A DNA stretch of 64,000 nt from the NCBI GenBank assembly GCA_025738555.1, contig JAOVFP010000016.1:2480001-2544000 (forward strand), written 5' to 3'. Under the pieces are notes generated by a model. It made no database searches and had not been told where the DNA came from. It was given only the letters and a program-made list of their open reading frames with translations. Positions 47,590 to 58,311 of this stretch are shown here, piece by piece. The DNA is from Cyathus striatus. Taxonomy: Eukaryota > Basidiomycota > Agaricomycetes > Agaricales > Nidulariaceae. Made by a program: the position numbers and the translations under genes. Numbering within the stretch: the stretch's first letter is position 1; each line of letters opens with the position of its first letter.

Positions 47590-48963
47590 CATTAAGCTCC
47601 TCGCAACATAACACCCCAACGTTCCCGCTCCCAAGAGCAAACACCTCGTATTCTGCATCTTCTCAAGTCGCAGATCAGGAAGAATGCACCAGCGCATGAG
47701 TTTGAGGTTCAAATCTACCACCTGCGAAGCCAATCTAATTGCACGTCAGCGAGATCTTGAAGCAAAAAGGTAAAGAATACCTACCTCTTAGGATCCATCA
47801 TAGGCCCCAAATCAGCAACCTTAGGAACCAATCTCCCCGCCGTCCGCTCCCACCCCACTGCCTCCGGTCTCCCCTCCTTCGCCTCCTCAATAGGCGCGGA
47901 CACCACGAGGAACTTACTCCTCCACTCTCCTTGCCCCTCCACCTTCTCTAAATCTCGCCATGCCAACACTCTGACTGAAGCCGTGGAGGAAGGGTAGAGC
48001 GCGCGAAGGTATGTGAGGAAGTTGTGGAGTGGCCAGCCAGGATGTGTGGGGGAGGTTGAAGGGTATAGGAAGGATATTATTTGCTGAAAAGTGGGTTAGG
48101 AGAAAGAAAGTGAGAGATGAAGGGGGCGTACGTGTTCTGGAGTAACACCTTTGAAGAACGTCTCGTATTCTTCCACGGGTGCTATGGAAGTTTCACCTGA
48201 AGGCGTCGTGCGAACGAGGAAGAAGGCGGGGTTCGGATCAGGTTGTGATTTGAGTTGTGTTTAAATGCTCGATAACTACCACATATGGTCAGTTCTACTC
48301 AAGGTGAAGAATGAGGGGACATACAACACCGTCTCCTAGTGCACCAGCAGCATCTACCACTTCTTCAGTCGTCCAAGGGGGCCGCATCACAGACCCAGGA
48401 AAAGCAAACCAATAATGGAACTTGTATTTCATGAGATCCGCAAAAGTTATCAGTACGCGTTTGAATCGCGTCCCATATCTACTCTTCATCAGCAAAAGCA
48501 ATTGCGGGAACGAATGGAAGAGAGAACCGTAGGTGCCTCGTCGTTAGGTATCCTCTTCTCATCCGTGTTCTTAAAGCCCTCTATAGTATTGAAGTTCTTA
48601 AATGTGCCGGTAACACGTACACCGTTCTGCACTCTAGTCCTCGTCAGTCTTCCCCATTTTCTCGTATCAGTAACAAAAGACAAACCTAAAATCATCCAAA
48701 AACCCATCCTTCGCAAGCACAATGTGCCCAGGCAACTCAACCTCACCACTCGTCCCGTGGTCCTTGATAACCTTTCCCGCAGAGTACGATGCATACACGG
48801 GAAGAGGCTCATCAGAAAGCTTGAGGACATCGATTTTAGGGTCTGTCAGGGCATGCCAGGGGGTTGGGTCTACTTGGGAGGTAAATGACGCGAATTCGAC
48901 GACAACTAAATAGCGATATAAAAGTGGATGACTCTGGCGGCTCTGACTCGGAGGCCCAGACAT
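47590..48963 (-). pseudogene. atg7: N-terminal fragment of ATG7
   Basis: In transcript order the exons are 48686-48963, a second ending at 48634, a third around 48300-48500, about 48132-48260, 47785-48083 and 47590-47734. They give the ATG7 N-terminal domain: PTPWHALTDPKIDVLKLSDE, VTGTFKNFNTIEGFKN, VLITFADLMKYKFHYWFAFP, PGWPLHNFLTYLRALYPSS, VGWERTAGRLVPKVADLGPM and [10 protein letters not shown]. The last exon reaches the ATP-binding motif [15 protein letters not shown]. After the donor at 47589 the rest of the adenylation domain, the catalytic Cys and the C-terminus are missing. Near 48262 an in-frame TAA precedes the QPDPNPAFFLV exon and I found no acceptor avoiding it. The piece cannot encode a working E1. 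The C-terminal part lies at 3118-3813. Confidence 0.85.
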
Positions 48964-49104
48964 AATAGTTTGTACATGTTTATGCACAGATATTATACGT
49001 TGTATATATATACTAACCTTCGCCCAACATCAACACTACTTAACTTAAGTACTCTTCAACTGTAGCTCTTCTTAATCTACATACTATTAAGCATCAATTT
49101 ACGC

Positions 49105-50474
49105 ATGGGATTGCCATTGGAGTGTGCAGACCACTACTACATAGGTGGGTTTCATCCCATGAACATCGGCGACATGTTCAACGACCGTTACCGCGTCATC
49201 AACAAACTTGGCTTCGGAGCCTACAGCACGGTATGGCTCGTTGAAGACCTGGTTATGAATCGATTTGCTTCTATGAAAGTGCTTTCTGCTCATTCGTCAG
49301 CCGTTTCTTATGAACTGGACATCTCGCGACACCTTCAGCAGCAGCAAGTGCAATGGGACTCCCATCCTGGCAAGGACCATGTGATCCGCATATTCGACAC
49401 GTTCATAATTCAAGGCCCAAACGGAACGCACCACTGTATTGTTACTGAACTCCTTGGTTTGAGTCTGAGAGCGAATGCCATACGATCATTCTATAGAAAA
49501 AATCATGGTCATCCCCCGCCGGATGTGACGAAGAGGGTCGCAGCACAGGTCGCGCTTGGTGTTGCGTATCTTCATAAGTGCGGCATTGTTCATGGCGGTA
49601 AGATATCTTTATACATGTATACACCACGTTCTTAAGCACTTACCAATATTCTTTTGTAGACCTACACCTTGGAAACGTGCTTTTCTACTCCCCCGAGCTC
49701 GAACACGCATCTCTTGCGGAGCTGAACCGTATTTATGGGGAACCGTCGGTTCTTCCCATCCAGTATTGGGATGATGAGAATCTAGTTCCCCCTTCCATAC
49801 ACCGTCCTGCTACGATAGTCCATCAAGACCTCCAATCTTCCCTGGCCGAGATTTGCCTCTCTTCTGCTGACATTCGCGTCAAGATCTGTGATTTTGGAGA
49901 ATCGTCCTTCTACACTCCATATCATCGGTCCAACAAGCCGTTAACATCTAACATGCCTTTCGTTCTTCGCGCTCCTGAAATTATCTTCCATGATATGGTT
50001 TATCCCGCTCTTTCGACCGACATTTGGGCTCTTGGAGTCCTTATGTTCTCGATTTTGAACAATATGCTTGTTCCTTTTGAATCGTATCTTGATGAAGAGA
50101 ACGATACGATTCAACAGATGGTTATAATTCTTGGAAAGCTTCCAGATAGATGGTGGAGCGCTTGGGCTAAACGTACTAAATACTTCCAGGAAAATGGCAT
50201 TTGTCTAAGAACAAAGCAGATGGTGCCGTACGTTGGTATTGGTATCTCAGGGAAGGATGGTTTTAGTGTGGAAGAGGACAATGCATTTCACAGCCTATTG
50301 TACAAGATGTTTAGATATGCGCCAGAGGAAAGGATTGACGCCGAGGAGGTGGTACGACTCATTCCTAGTGGTTGGAAGAATGTGGTGGGGAACGGAAGGG
50401 TGGATGATACTGAAGTAGATATAAATCCCGAAAGTGTACAGAAACCAGTGAGCAGCATGCAGCCACAGAATTAG
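49105..50474 (+). CDS. SRPK-like protein kinase
   Basis: Two exons (49105-49597, 49660-50474) give 435 residues. The start fits the SRPK/Sky1 pattern: GGFHPMNIGDMFNDRY, then KLGFGAYSTVWLVED and a lysine in ASMKVL. The catalytic loop HGDLHLGN is split by the intron. The DFG motif reads CDFGESSF, followed by LRAPEI and DIWALGVLMF. SRPKs phosphorylate Ser/Arg-rich proteins. Mushrooms have many short divergent SRPK-like copies of unknown target, and this is one of those. Like the TKL kinases here it has Gly instead of Arg in the HRD position. Its 3' end and flank recur at 62533-62815. Confidence 0.88.
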
Positions 50475-50854
50475 TGACGACTACGGCGACTGGTTGCACT
50501 CTCAACTGCCTCTTTAGCTACACTAAGGTAGGGATGATGTGCACGATGGGCATGAGATTCTCACCCACGAAGGAACTTTGTAGTCGCTCATACAGGTGGT
50601 GATTATATGATTCGTGTGTGATCAAGCTGATCCTGTAAAGTAGAATACCGTTCTTAAGTTAGGAATTAAATGGATCAAGTCGCAAATTTGCACATCTGTG
50701 AGCAGCATTGAAACATCTCCAGAACTCCCAATCCCAGCAAGTTTCAGGAAGGTCACATTTATACCATTACCGTGTAAAAGCAATACATACACAAAACCCA
50801 CAAAATAGAAATCCCGAAGTTTAAGACGCTATCACAATTATTCTGTTCGAATAT
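50475..50854. other. 3' flank of the SRPK-like gene
   Basis: I see no gene. Most of this stretch recurs at 62640-62815 beside kinase J. It ends abruptly at about 50854, where the copied gene G sequence begins in the middle of an intron. Confidence 0.6.
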
Positions 50855-51322
50855 CGACTAATATAATTCTGCTAAGTAATTTCTATTCACAGTGTGGTCG
50901 GCTTCCTCGCTGCAATAGCATGGGTGTGTATGGCAGATGCTGATGCTTCGACCTGTGTACTAACTGGTTTCGCTTGGTTGGCTATAGCAATTTTCATTGT
51001 TCTTTGTGTCTGGATGGGCTGGGAATCTGAATCTGGTGATGAACCACCTCAAGAAGATAGTGGCAGTGACACCTTTTCTGTATGGAGAGAGAAGATGTTG
51101 TCGTCTTTTGGCAGCCGTCATTCCTCGTCAGATTCCTCTTCAAGGCCTCAGTGGCATCGATCGTCATTATCTTTCCTGCATCGCCATAAATCAAGGGATT
51201 CAGAAGACACTGTGTTGCGTAAAACTTACGTATTCCACTTATTGACCTTGTACCTTGATTATAGCATTCGCATGAGAGTTTACAGCAGTTATCTCACTCC
51301 AACTTTAGTGTTTGAAAAATAG
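50855..51322 (+). pseudogene. Duplicated last exon of the membrane protein gene G
   Basis: It begins inside the last intron of gene G (matching about 44020 onward), keeps the AG acceptor, and continues with VVGFLAAIAWVCMADADAS to the Ser-rich tail. The original stop after DSEDTV is lost and the frame runs on to 51322. No upstream exon is present, so it is a fragment. It arrived together with the adjacent kinase I. Confidence 0.85.
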
Positions 51323-51506
51323 TATGTGATCACTGTGTGCATACCATGCAGCAACCCTAAATTACGAATTTGGGAAGAAGACCTGTTGGATGTTGTGTTT
51401 GGAAAAGGGTTGGACGTCGAACTTCAGCCGTTCGAGATTATGTGCACTATGCCACTAGTCTGTCAAATACATATGGTGCTACTGTGAACAATTATATCTA
51501 ATCGAT

Positions 51507-53505
51507 TCACAGTGAACTAAATAGTGATATAAAGCGTTGAACATCCGCCTCTGACATTGAACAGCGTTGGTCTAGGAGAGACCTGAACACTTCTGGTCTT
51601 AGATCTCCCCAGCTATCTTGGTGACTAATGTCTTCTCGCGAAAGCTCTTTTCTTGAGGATAATCTCTCTACCACCTCTGAGGCCTTCGGCCGAGCGGCCG
51701 GATCTTGATTCCAACACTCTACAATCAAGGACCACATCCAATCGGTAAAACCCCAGTGAATATATGGACCACTATTCAATTCAGGCTTTAGAGGACGATG
51801 TCCTAACATGAGTTGTCGCATCACGGTAGGATCAAATGAGTATTGGTAGAATGGCACTCTCCCGACGAATACCTATACATGTTTATTACATGAATTGAAG
51901 ATATAAAATTTAAGAAACTGAACGGTACCTCATAGCAAACGCAGGCAAATGCGTAAATGTCGCTTTCTTTCGTGGTTCCTACACTTTCTTCGTCCAGAAG
52001 CTCTGGAGCTTGCCATCTAACCGTCCCTGCATTTGACACAGTACTCTCAATAGAAGTCCATACCAATGAGTGCGTGTTAACAACAGAGGAGAGGCCAAAA
52101 TCAGCCAGACAAGCCACACCATTGTCAGATATAAGGACATTCGCCTAAATATACCGTGTTAACAATAATTTCAAGTTGGGAGCCTAAAAGAGGTTTGTTT
52201 ACCCCTTTTAAATCGCCATGTACAATCGATTTTTCGTGAAGATATGCGATACCTTGAATAATGTCTAAAACCTAGTAAAATGAACAATGATCAGTAAATG
52301 TGATCATTCCATTGCTGACGATCGTAAGTACCAAATCCTGACGGTTGGCGTAAGGATTCCGTTGGAGGTATTGGGTGATATTGCCGTTATCCATCCACGG
52401 TGAGACCAAACATATCCTTCCACCAGAATCTCCTAGTTGATAGATTCCATAGAATGGCAAAAGGTTACGATGGACTATATGCCGCCATAAAATAGCCTCT
52501 TTAAAAAATGCCTAGTCACTCCTAGTCTGCGGGACCAAAGACAATAAAACCGGAATAATTGCCTTTAGCAGGTCATTTATCTTACACATTTCATTTGAGT
52601 ACAATTTGAAAGCTTTCAGAGATACCTTTCTTCCATTGTAATCTCCTTGAAATACTTCCCCGAAATGCCCAGATGCAAATGGATATTCGTTCCGCTTGAC
52701 ATCAGTTAAAATATAAGCTCTGGGATATAACGTGGAATATTTTGACAAGCGGAGCATTGCTTTCAGTAAGACATTTTCGAATTTTGGGTCCAACTGGCTT
52801 GAGGTGGGATAGTCAAGTATCTGGTTCGTATTAAAATCACATTAAGTATTTTGTCGAAAGGACGCATGCTTACCATTTGCATCACGTCCAAAACTAGTTG
52901 TGCAGTATTTTTTTTTGTATTCAAAAGCTTTTTATACTTTGACTTGTTCGAAAAAACATCCATTAAAATGTCGCATGTATGTCGGCACAGGTCAGACCAG
53001 CTGGTCCCTCTTCCACCAGTTTTACTACTTTTAGGCAAAGCTCCGCCGATGACATATTCCATATTCCTATCCAAAGCACACCAGGCATTTGACTGCAACC
53101 CGTTGGTAGTATTGGATGAATTCCAACCGTGTAACTTTGTTATAGACGTAGCTTTATGATCCACGCCAGATTCGGTCTCCGCTATCACCGTTGACTTGTG
53201 ATTGCTAAACTGATCGCTCCACCTATGGTTGGCACGTCTCGTCATGCCCAGCATACCACCTTTATCCCGGTCCTCCACCTCATTATAAGACCCCCTATGA
53301 ATCATATCTATTTGTATGAAAGAATCCGACCGCGATCCACGGTTATGACCCCTTCCGGTTCGCGTTGTGGTGGGGATGTTATATTTGGTATAGCGTCATG
53401 ATTAGTGTGGGCAGGATATGTAACATTGGCCGTATATGTAGCTGAGCTGCTAGGTAAAATTTTTGAAGTCGATGGTAAAGGGCGCGTAGAACGAAAATCC
53501 ATCAT
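51507..53505 (-). CDS. TKL-type protein kinase I
   Basis: Exons in transcript order are 52874 upward (pre-kinase block ending LVLDVMQM), 52563-52820, 52332-52511, 52203-52271, 51929-52144 and 51507-51872. Motifs are ASGHFGEVFQGDYNG, SLKAFKLY, HGDLKG, DFGLS and WQAPELL. The intron 52512-52562 has a GC donor followed by AATT, a weak site, so splicing may be poor. The 5' part has two open segments in different frames (53505-53310 and 53305 downward). The match to kinase H (SRSDSFIQ) falls in the second frame. This indicates a small indel or an unrecognised intron, and the true start is uncertain. It is closest to kinase H. Confidence 0.72.
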
Positions 53506-53906
53506 GATGTACGCAAAACCGGTTGACTCGCTGGGTGAAAGATTGTAAAGTAGGGAAGGGAGGAAGAAAGATAAGCTCAAGCTAATCTATTTATCGATAC
53601 TTGAGCGTTCATATTGCTGTACACACGCAATGTAAGTACTGCATTTCGCATGCGAAAAACATGTGGCCAACTAGCTACAAATATACTTCCCTACTATGGC
53701 CTAGGATTGACATCTGTCTACATAGTACATGGCCATTGGTTGCACCCAAAGCGCTCGTATCTCACTTGGTCACATACGATTCACACCTGCCTTGTGCCAT
53801 CCTGCCTAAGGTTGACTCCAACGGCTTCAGTAATTGGCGCTAAAATAAACTCGACGAAAAACCTTTTTAAAGGTTGATAGATTCTGCACTTTGGTTGTGT
53901 CACCTT
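53506..53906. other. Spacer between kinase I and the Plavaka-type element
   Basis: I see no gene. It should contain the kinase I upstream region. Confidence 0.45.
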
Positions 53907-54964
53907 TGTCACGAAAACTTAGTTTGCCACACAAAGTATTTCAACGCATTTTAATGCTTTAAGGCATCGGCCATATTAAGTGGCATTAAATCGAGGACGA
54001 AACCTTAAGGCTCTTTCAAGGCTTGGCTGAGGGCCTTGCAATGCCTTGCAGCTAATCTCGTGTGGTCCTATGACGAGCTTTAAGGCACTCTATGATATAC
54101 TGTAATACACTATAGGTTCATGATATTCTATATGTAGTTTATAGGGCTACTGGTTGCGCATTGTAAGAACTCCTTACCATATAATCATTTTTATGACTAC
54201 GTTGTCTTAAAATGCCTTGTCAGGAATCGACGAATTGGGCTATAGTACACACGGATCCCGCTTAACTTGTAACCCCATTAATGTTCTAAATCTAGTCCAT
54301 TCAATCAAATACAGTATTACTACCAGGGGCTAATACTTAATAATAGGCATGAATTCAAATGAAAATGATATTAAATGGTTTATTTACATTGAATACGTTA
54401 CTACGTAACAACCAAAGTGTGTGGCCTTCAGATTGGTAAACAACGACACTCACCTAGTCATATCAATCAACGAGAACAATGCACAGCACCAGACTGCATG
54501 ATGTCCTCTAGTATTCTAACCCCCCCATTCCAGCAAACTATCACGGCACTCTATCAATGTTTCAATGACAAGTCTGTCAGTAATGTGGTACAACATTCAG
54601 AATGGATCACCTACCTGGCTATCTCTCACAGTCACCACACATCTAGTGTGTCATAGACAAGTCATTCTGAGGCCCCAAAGCACAAAGAATCCTCATCAAT
54701 TTATACCTTTTGGATGAGGTTGTTAGTCAGCAGGAGCTGGAACTTGCATGTTCTCGACAGCCGAAGCAGATGGCTAGTGCATGTATGGACCTCATGTGCA
54801 CATCAAGGGTCTCTCTAGACTTTTGTTCTACATTCCAACTTTCCAAGGCCAGAGTCTAGTTCTTTCAGCTATGCCAATGCAATCACATGTTCCAAATGCT
54901 ATCACATCCTGTACTGAACTGGCTTAAACTTTACCAGCCTGAAGTCAAATGCGGCACACATTGT

Positions 54965-55159
54965 TGTCAAGAATAGAAGGGGAGAGTTGAAGAGCTGATC
55001 ATGGAGGAAGACCAGATTGAAAATGCTGACCGATGATAGTGACAGATGAAGCCGTGAATTGCACAGAAACTATGACGTGTGTACATACAGAGAACAATTA
55101 TGTAACTATATTATGTAACTGTGTGGCTGTGCCTCAACACGAACACCCAGATTCTAACA
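54965..55159 (-). repeat. 3' LTR of the gag-only element
   Basis: 195-bp direct repeat. It differs from its partner mainly by transitions. Confidence 0.88.
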
Positions 55160-55258
55160 CCCCCACTCAGGGAGAGGCACAGAGAAGAGGGGAGTGAAAG
55201 AGAAATAAAACAAACACCAATAAAATACTCCCCCACTGAAACTAAAATCCTTAACCCA

Positions 55259-56299
55259 TCATCCTTTCCATCCCTTTCTAGCCCCCACAGAACCTGATTT
55301 GGAAACAGGGTGAGTGTCAATATCCTGGGCATAGAAGGCAAGATGTCCCTCTTCACAAGTCTCCACATCAGAATCGGAATCGAGGTCAGAGTCGGAAGCA
55401 ATGAAACGAGCATGATTGGCAACAGGTGAAGGAGAGCGTTTACGACGACAGTCACGAGCTTCCTTGATAATCCTGTCCTTGATGCGTTGGGGCATGTCAG
55501 CTATGCAATGGGAAGAGCAGTGACCAGGAAGACCACAATGATGGCAAACATCATTGTTCCAGGGGTTGAGCCAATCATAGGAGGGATCATCACCCTCAGA
55601 ATCCAAATCACCTTTCTTAGCCTTGGGGTTCTTGCCCTGACCCCCCCTTTTGGCATAGTTTGCCAACTCGGGAACATCCCCCCCACTGGGGGCCACTTTT
55701 GTATCCTCCTGATCTGTTAACATCTTCTTCGTAGATGTGAGAGTTGGCTCTGTAGATTGTGATGTGAGGAGAGTGCGAATGATGGCGAAGGATGGGTGGA
55801 GATTCATGAGAATAGAGTTGACAACATCAAGGGGAGAGGGGGGGTGACCAAGGGCAGTGAGAGCGTCAGAGGTGGCAATGATATCCTGAATGTACACAGA
55901 CACAGGTTGCCCAATATCATGGACAGGGTTGTAAAGGTGCTTCTTGAGCTCAAACCGAGATGCATGTGAGTCCTTCTGATACTCAGACTTGAGGCTGGTG
56001 TAAACAGCAAATGCCATTTGAGCTGGGGATGTTTCTTTAAAGTGGGCATCATGAATGGCATTTGATGAAATGGTCTTGTAGAGAGCCATGCGAGCACAGA
56101 TGTCAATAGCAATCCATGCAGTGTGATCCTTGGAGTCCTCAACAGAAGGGGCAGTAGACATGCCTTTTATGTGCCCCAGCAAATCCTCATCCTCTCCAAA
56201 TGTCATCTCCAGCTCCCTGTTCCATGCAGGGTAGTTTGTCCCATCAAAACGGTTCTGGGAATCAAAGGTCCTGAGAAGTTCATAGACTGTTGGGGCCAT
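55259..56299 (-). CDS. Copia-type Gag with zinc knuckle (346 residues)
   Basis: This is a complete open frame from MAPTVYELL to a stop at 55259. The first half is a copia-type gag core (DSQNRFDGTNYPAWNRELE ... VYTSLKSEYQKDSHASRFEL ... VNSILMNLHPSFAIIRTLL). A charged linker and the knuckle CHHCGLPGHCSSHC follow, then a Lys/Arg stretch and an acidic tail. It contains no stop or frameshift, in contrast to the nearby decayed elements. Selection on Gag, or recent insertion, may explain this. It would assemble retrotransposon particles and bind RNA. Confidence 0.9.
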   Translation of the reverse strand: MAPTVYELLRTFDSQNRFDGTNYPAWNRELEMTFGEDEDLLGHIKGMSTAPSVEDSKDHTAWIAIDICARMALYKTISSNAIHDAHFKETSPAQMAFAVYTSLKSEYQKDSHASRFELKKHLYNPVHDIGQPVSVYIQDIIATSDALTALGHPPSPLDVVNSILMNLHPSFAIIRTLLTSQSTEPTLTSTKKMLTDQEDTKVAPSGGDVPELANYAKRGGQGKNPKAKKGDLDSEGDDPSYDWLNPWNNDVCHHCGLPGHCSSHCIADMPQRIKDRIIKEARDCRRKRSPSPVANHARFIASDSDLDSDSDVETCEEGHLAFYAQDIDTHPVSKSGSVGARKGWKG

Positions 56300-56440
56300 G
56301 GTGGTGGTTGACAGTGGTGGGAGGCAAAGAAAGAAGGAAGGGTGTGTGGGATCAAAAGATCAGAAGAGGAAGGTAAGAGATTGAAAGTTTGTTGGCAGGT
56401 TGAGTGGTGTAGAATTTAAGCACAGGTGGGGCCCATAACC

Positions 56441-56635
56441 TGTCAAGAATAGATGGGGAGAGTTGAAGAGCTGACTGTGGAGGAAGACCGGATTGAAAAT
56501 GCTGACTGACGATAGTGACAGACGAAGCCGTGAATTGCACAGAAACTACGACACATGTACATACAGAGAACGATTATGTAACTATATTATGTAACTATGC
56601 GGCTGTGCCTCAACACGAACACCCAGATTCTAACA
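56441..56635 (-). repeat. 5' LTR of the gag-only element
   Basis: 195-bp partner of 54965-55159, followed by GTTGT. Confidence 0.88.
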
Positions 56636-56943
56636 GTTGTATCGTGGTCTGACACCTGTCAGTGTATGGTCCAAATTCATCAACCGTTTGTATTCCTGCC
56701 ATAGTGGAAAGTCGAAACGTATAGCCTAGTATGTCCTCATCCGTTCGTGCCTCCATCGAGGACTTCATACACAAATTGACATGTCCTAGATTTATTCTAG
56801 CCTATTGCAATGCAATATCATAGAATCACAATCACTTAGAAGACTGGCTGGAAGCAGTGCTATAACTTCCTATTTAAAAGGTATGTATTCCAATTGTTAC
56901 ACCTCAGAGTAATTCACTCATTGTCTATTCACTGTTATTTCTC

Positions 56944-58293
56944 ATGGTTCATAAACATAACCGCACTATTTCTTCTCCATCTGAGAGTGGCTCGGATAGA
57001 GAGGATGGAATACTCAATGACAAAGATGTCGAAGAGGAACGTCTGCCTACGGACCTGGAGATTGTTATTCCCGGACCAGATGCAAGCAAGAAAGATTTAC
57101 GAAAGGTATTCCTGTCCTATACTTATTCAATTTCTCCACTTATCTATATCTTATACAGGGACTTAGGAGCACTCAGCTTAAAGTCTCCAAGTTATACAAT
57201 AAACTAAAGACCGTCAATAAAGAGAAAGCAATACTCAAAGCTGCCAAATCTGGCACTCATTGTCGGCTTCAGTGTACAGCTACACACCCCGATGATGATT
57301 CCATAGTGAAATCTGGTCAGCACTTTACAGGTATGTATGAAGTATGGATGTGCGATGCAATGAAGTTGGCTGTCATTCACCCGGATCCGGACTTTGATGA
57401 TACCGATTGGAATTCAGCCGAGAGGTATAGTAGCCCTGAGGTACAGTTGGAAGGAATTCGACGTGACCTGCAGGCAGTTGTACCCAAATTTTTGCACAAT
57501 TCCATGGTTGGTTCAATGACCAATCACTTCATTGTGAAGGTGAGAGACTTTTTAATGTTATTTAAGTGGATCAATACTAATGAACATATGTAGTTCGATC
57601 ATGGAATGCAACAGCAATGTTCAAATGCAGCAGAATGTGTTCGTGAAGTATTACCACTACTTGTCAACAATGGACTGGATTGAGATATGCTTATCGGCTT
57701 CGACTTGGAGGCACGAAAGTATAATTTGCTGCCACCTGTTTTTTTTCCGAAATGGAACACAAAAGACAAGCATGTCTTCACTTCTGATGTATTACTTAAT
57801 GTAAGTAATTATTTGCCTTTTCTTTAAATTGGCTGATGTCTTATTTTATTTCAGCTAGGACTATGTCTACTCTGTGGTCGCAGCGCTCTCTGAGCTTGGA
57901 AGGAAGGGAAAGCCCTTAATACAAACACTATTGCCAAACACTGGGGATTAACATGCATTACTCCAGGATTTATTGCATTTGTTGCTATATTGGTAGGTTA
58001 TTCATTTATGTATTCTATGATATCTGATGATACATATACTACAGGCATGATTTGGTCTCTCTGGAGATCCAGAGTTTGTCCCAGTAGGAGAATCAGACAT
58101 CACATATGCTGAAGACTTCAAGGCATACAAACTGATGTTATACAAATTTTACAACAAGCCCAGTATTCAAGAAGTTTTTCAGCAGTACAATAATATGATA
58201 TTCCCTAACCAGAATGATGAGCAGGATACTGGTATGAGAACAGATGACACGAGTTACAATGAATTGATGGATTGTATTGGAAATGAAGTTTAA
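56944..58293 (+). pseudogene. DUF6698-like gene with three TGA stops
   Basis: Exons are 56944-57105, 57159-57539, 57594-57800, 57855 to about 57993, and about 58046-58293. The product starts MVHKHNRTISSPSESGSD with an acidic region. The second half has SVLLN-type sequence, LGLCLLCGRSAL, KHWGLTCITPGFIAFVAIL, FGLSGDPEFVPVGESD and a C-terminal YAEDFKAYKLMLYKFYNK block. That pattern resembles DUF6698 proteins of mushrooms, of unknown function. In-frame TGA codons occur after NNGLD (57681), after GRSAL, and before FGLSGD. At the last one the family pattern suggests Arg. The frame is otherwise continuous. The gene is convergent with the transposase and probably part of the same element. Confidence 0.6.
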
Positions 58294-58311
58294 TTAGGTG
58301 TATCTATGTAG

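Larger units (their letters stand above)
54965..56635 (-). mobile_element. Gag-only copia-type LTR retrotransposon (TR-GAG-like)
   Basis: Two 195-bp LTRs (54965-55159 and 56441-56635) begin TGTCAAGAAT and end TTCTAACA. They enclose only 1.28 kb, almost filled by one open gag frame on the minus strand. There is no protease, integrase or reverse transcriptase. The purine tract ending GAGTGGGGG lies beside the 3' LTR. The 5' LTR is followed by GGTTATGGGCCCCACC, a primer-site-like sequence. Flanking bases ATTGT and GTTGT suggest a slightly mutated 5-bp target duplication. The structure is that of plant TR-GAG elements, which depend on a full copia element in trans. Confidence 0.85.

Noticed and set aside
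48490..48560. In-frame TAG and an apparent frameshift in the ATG7 N-terminal piece
   Set aside because: The TAG can serve as a splice acceptor and more than one splice path restores the frame, so no lesion can be claimed at this point.
48415..48888. 157-residue plus-strand reading frame
   Set aside because: It is the antisense shadow of ATG7 N-terminal exons, which carry clear family motifs on the other strand.
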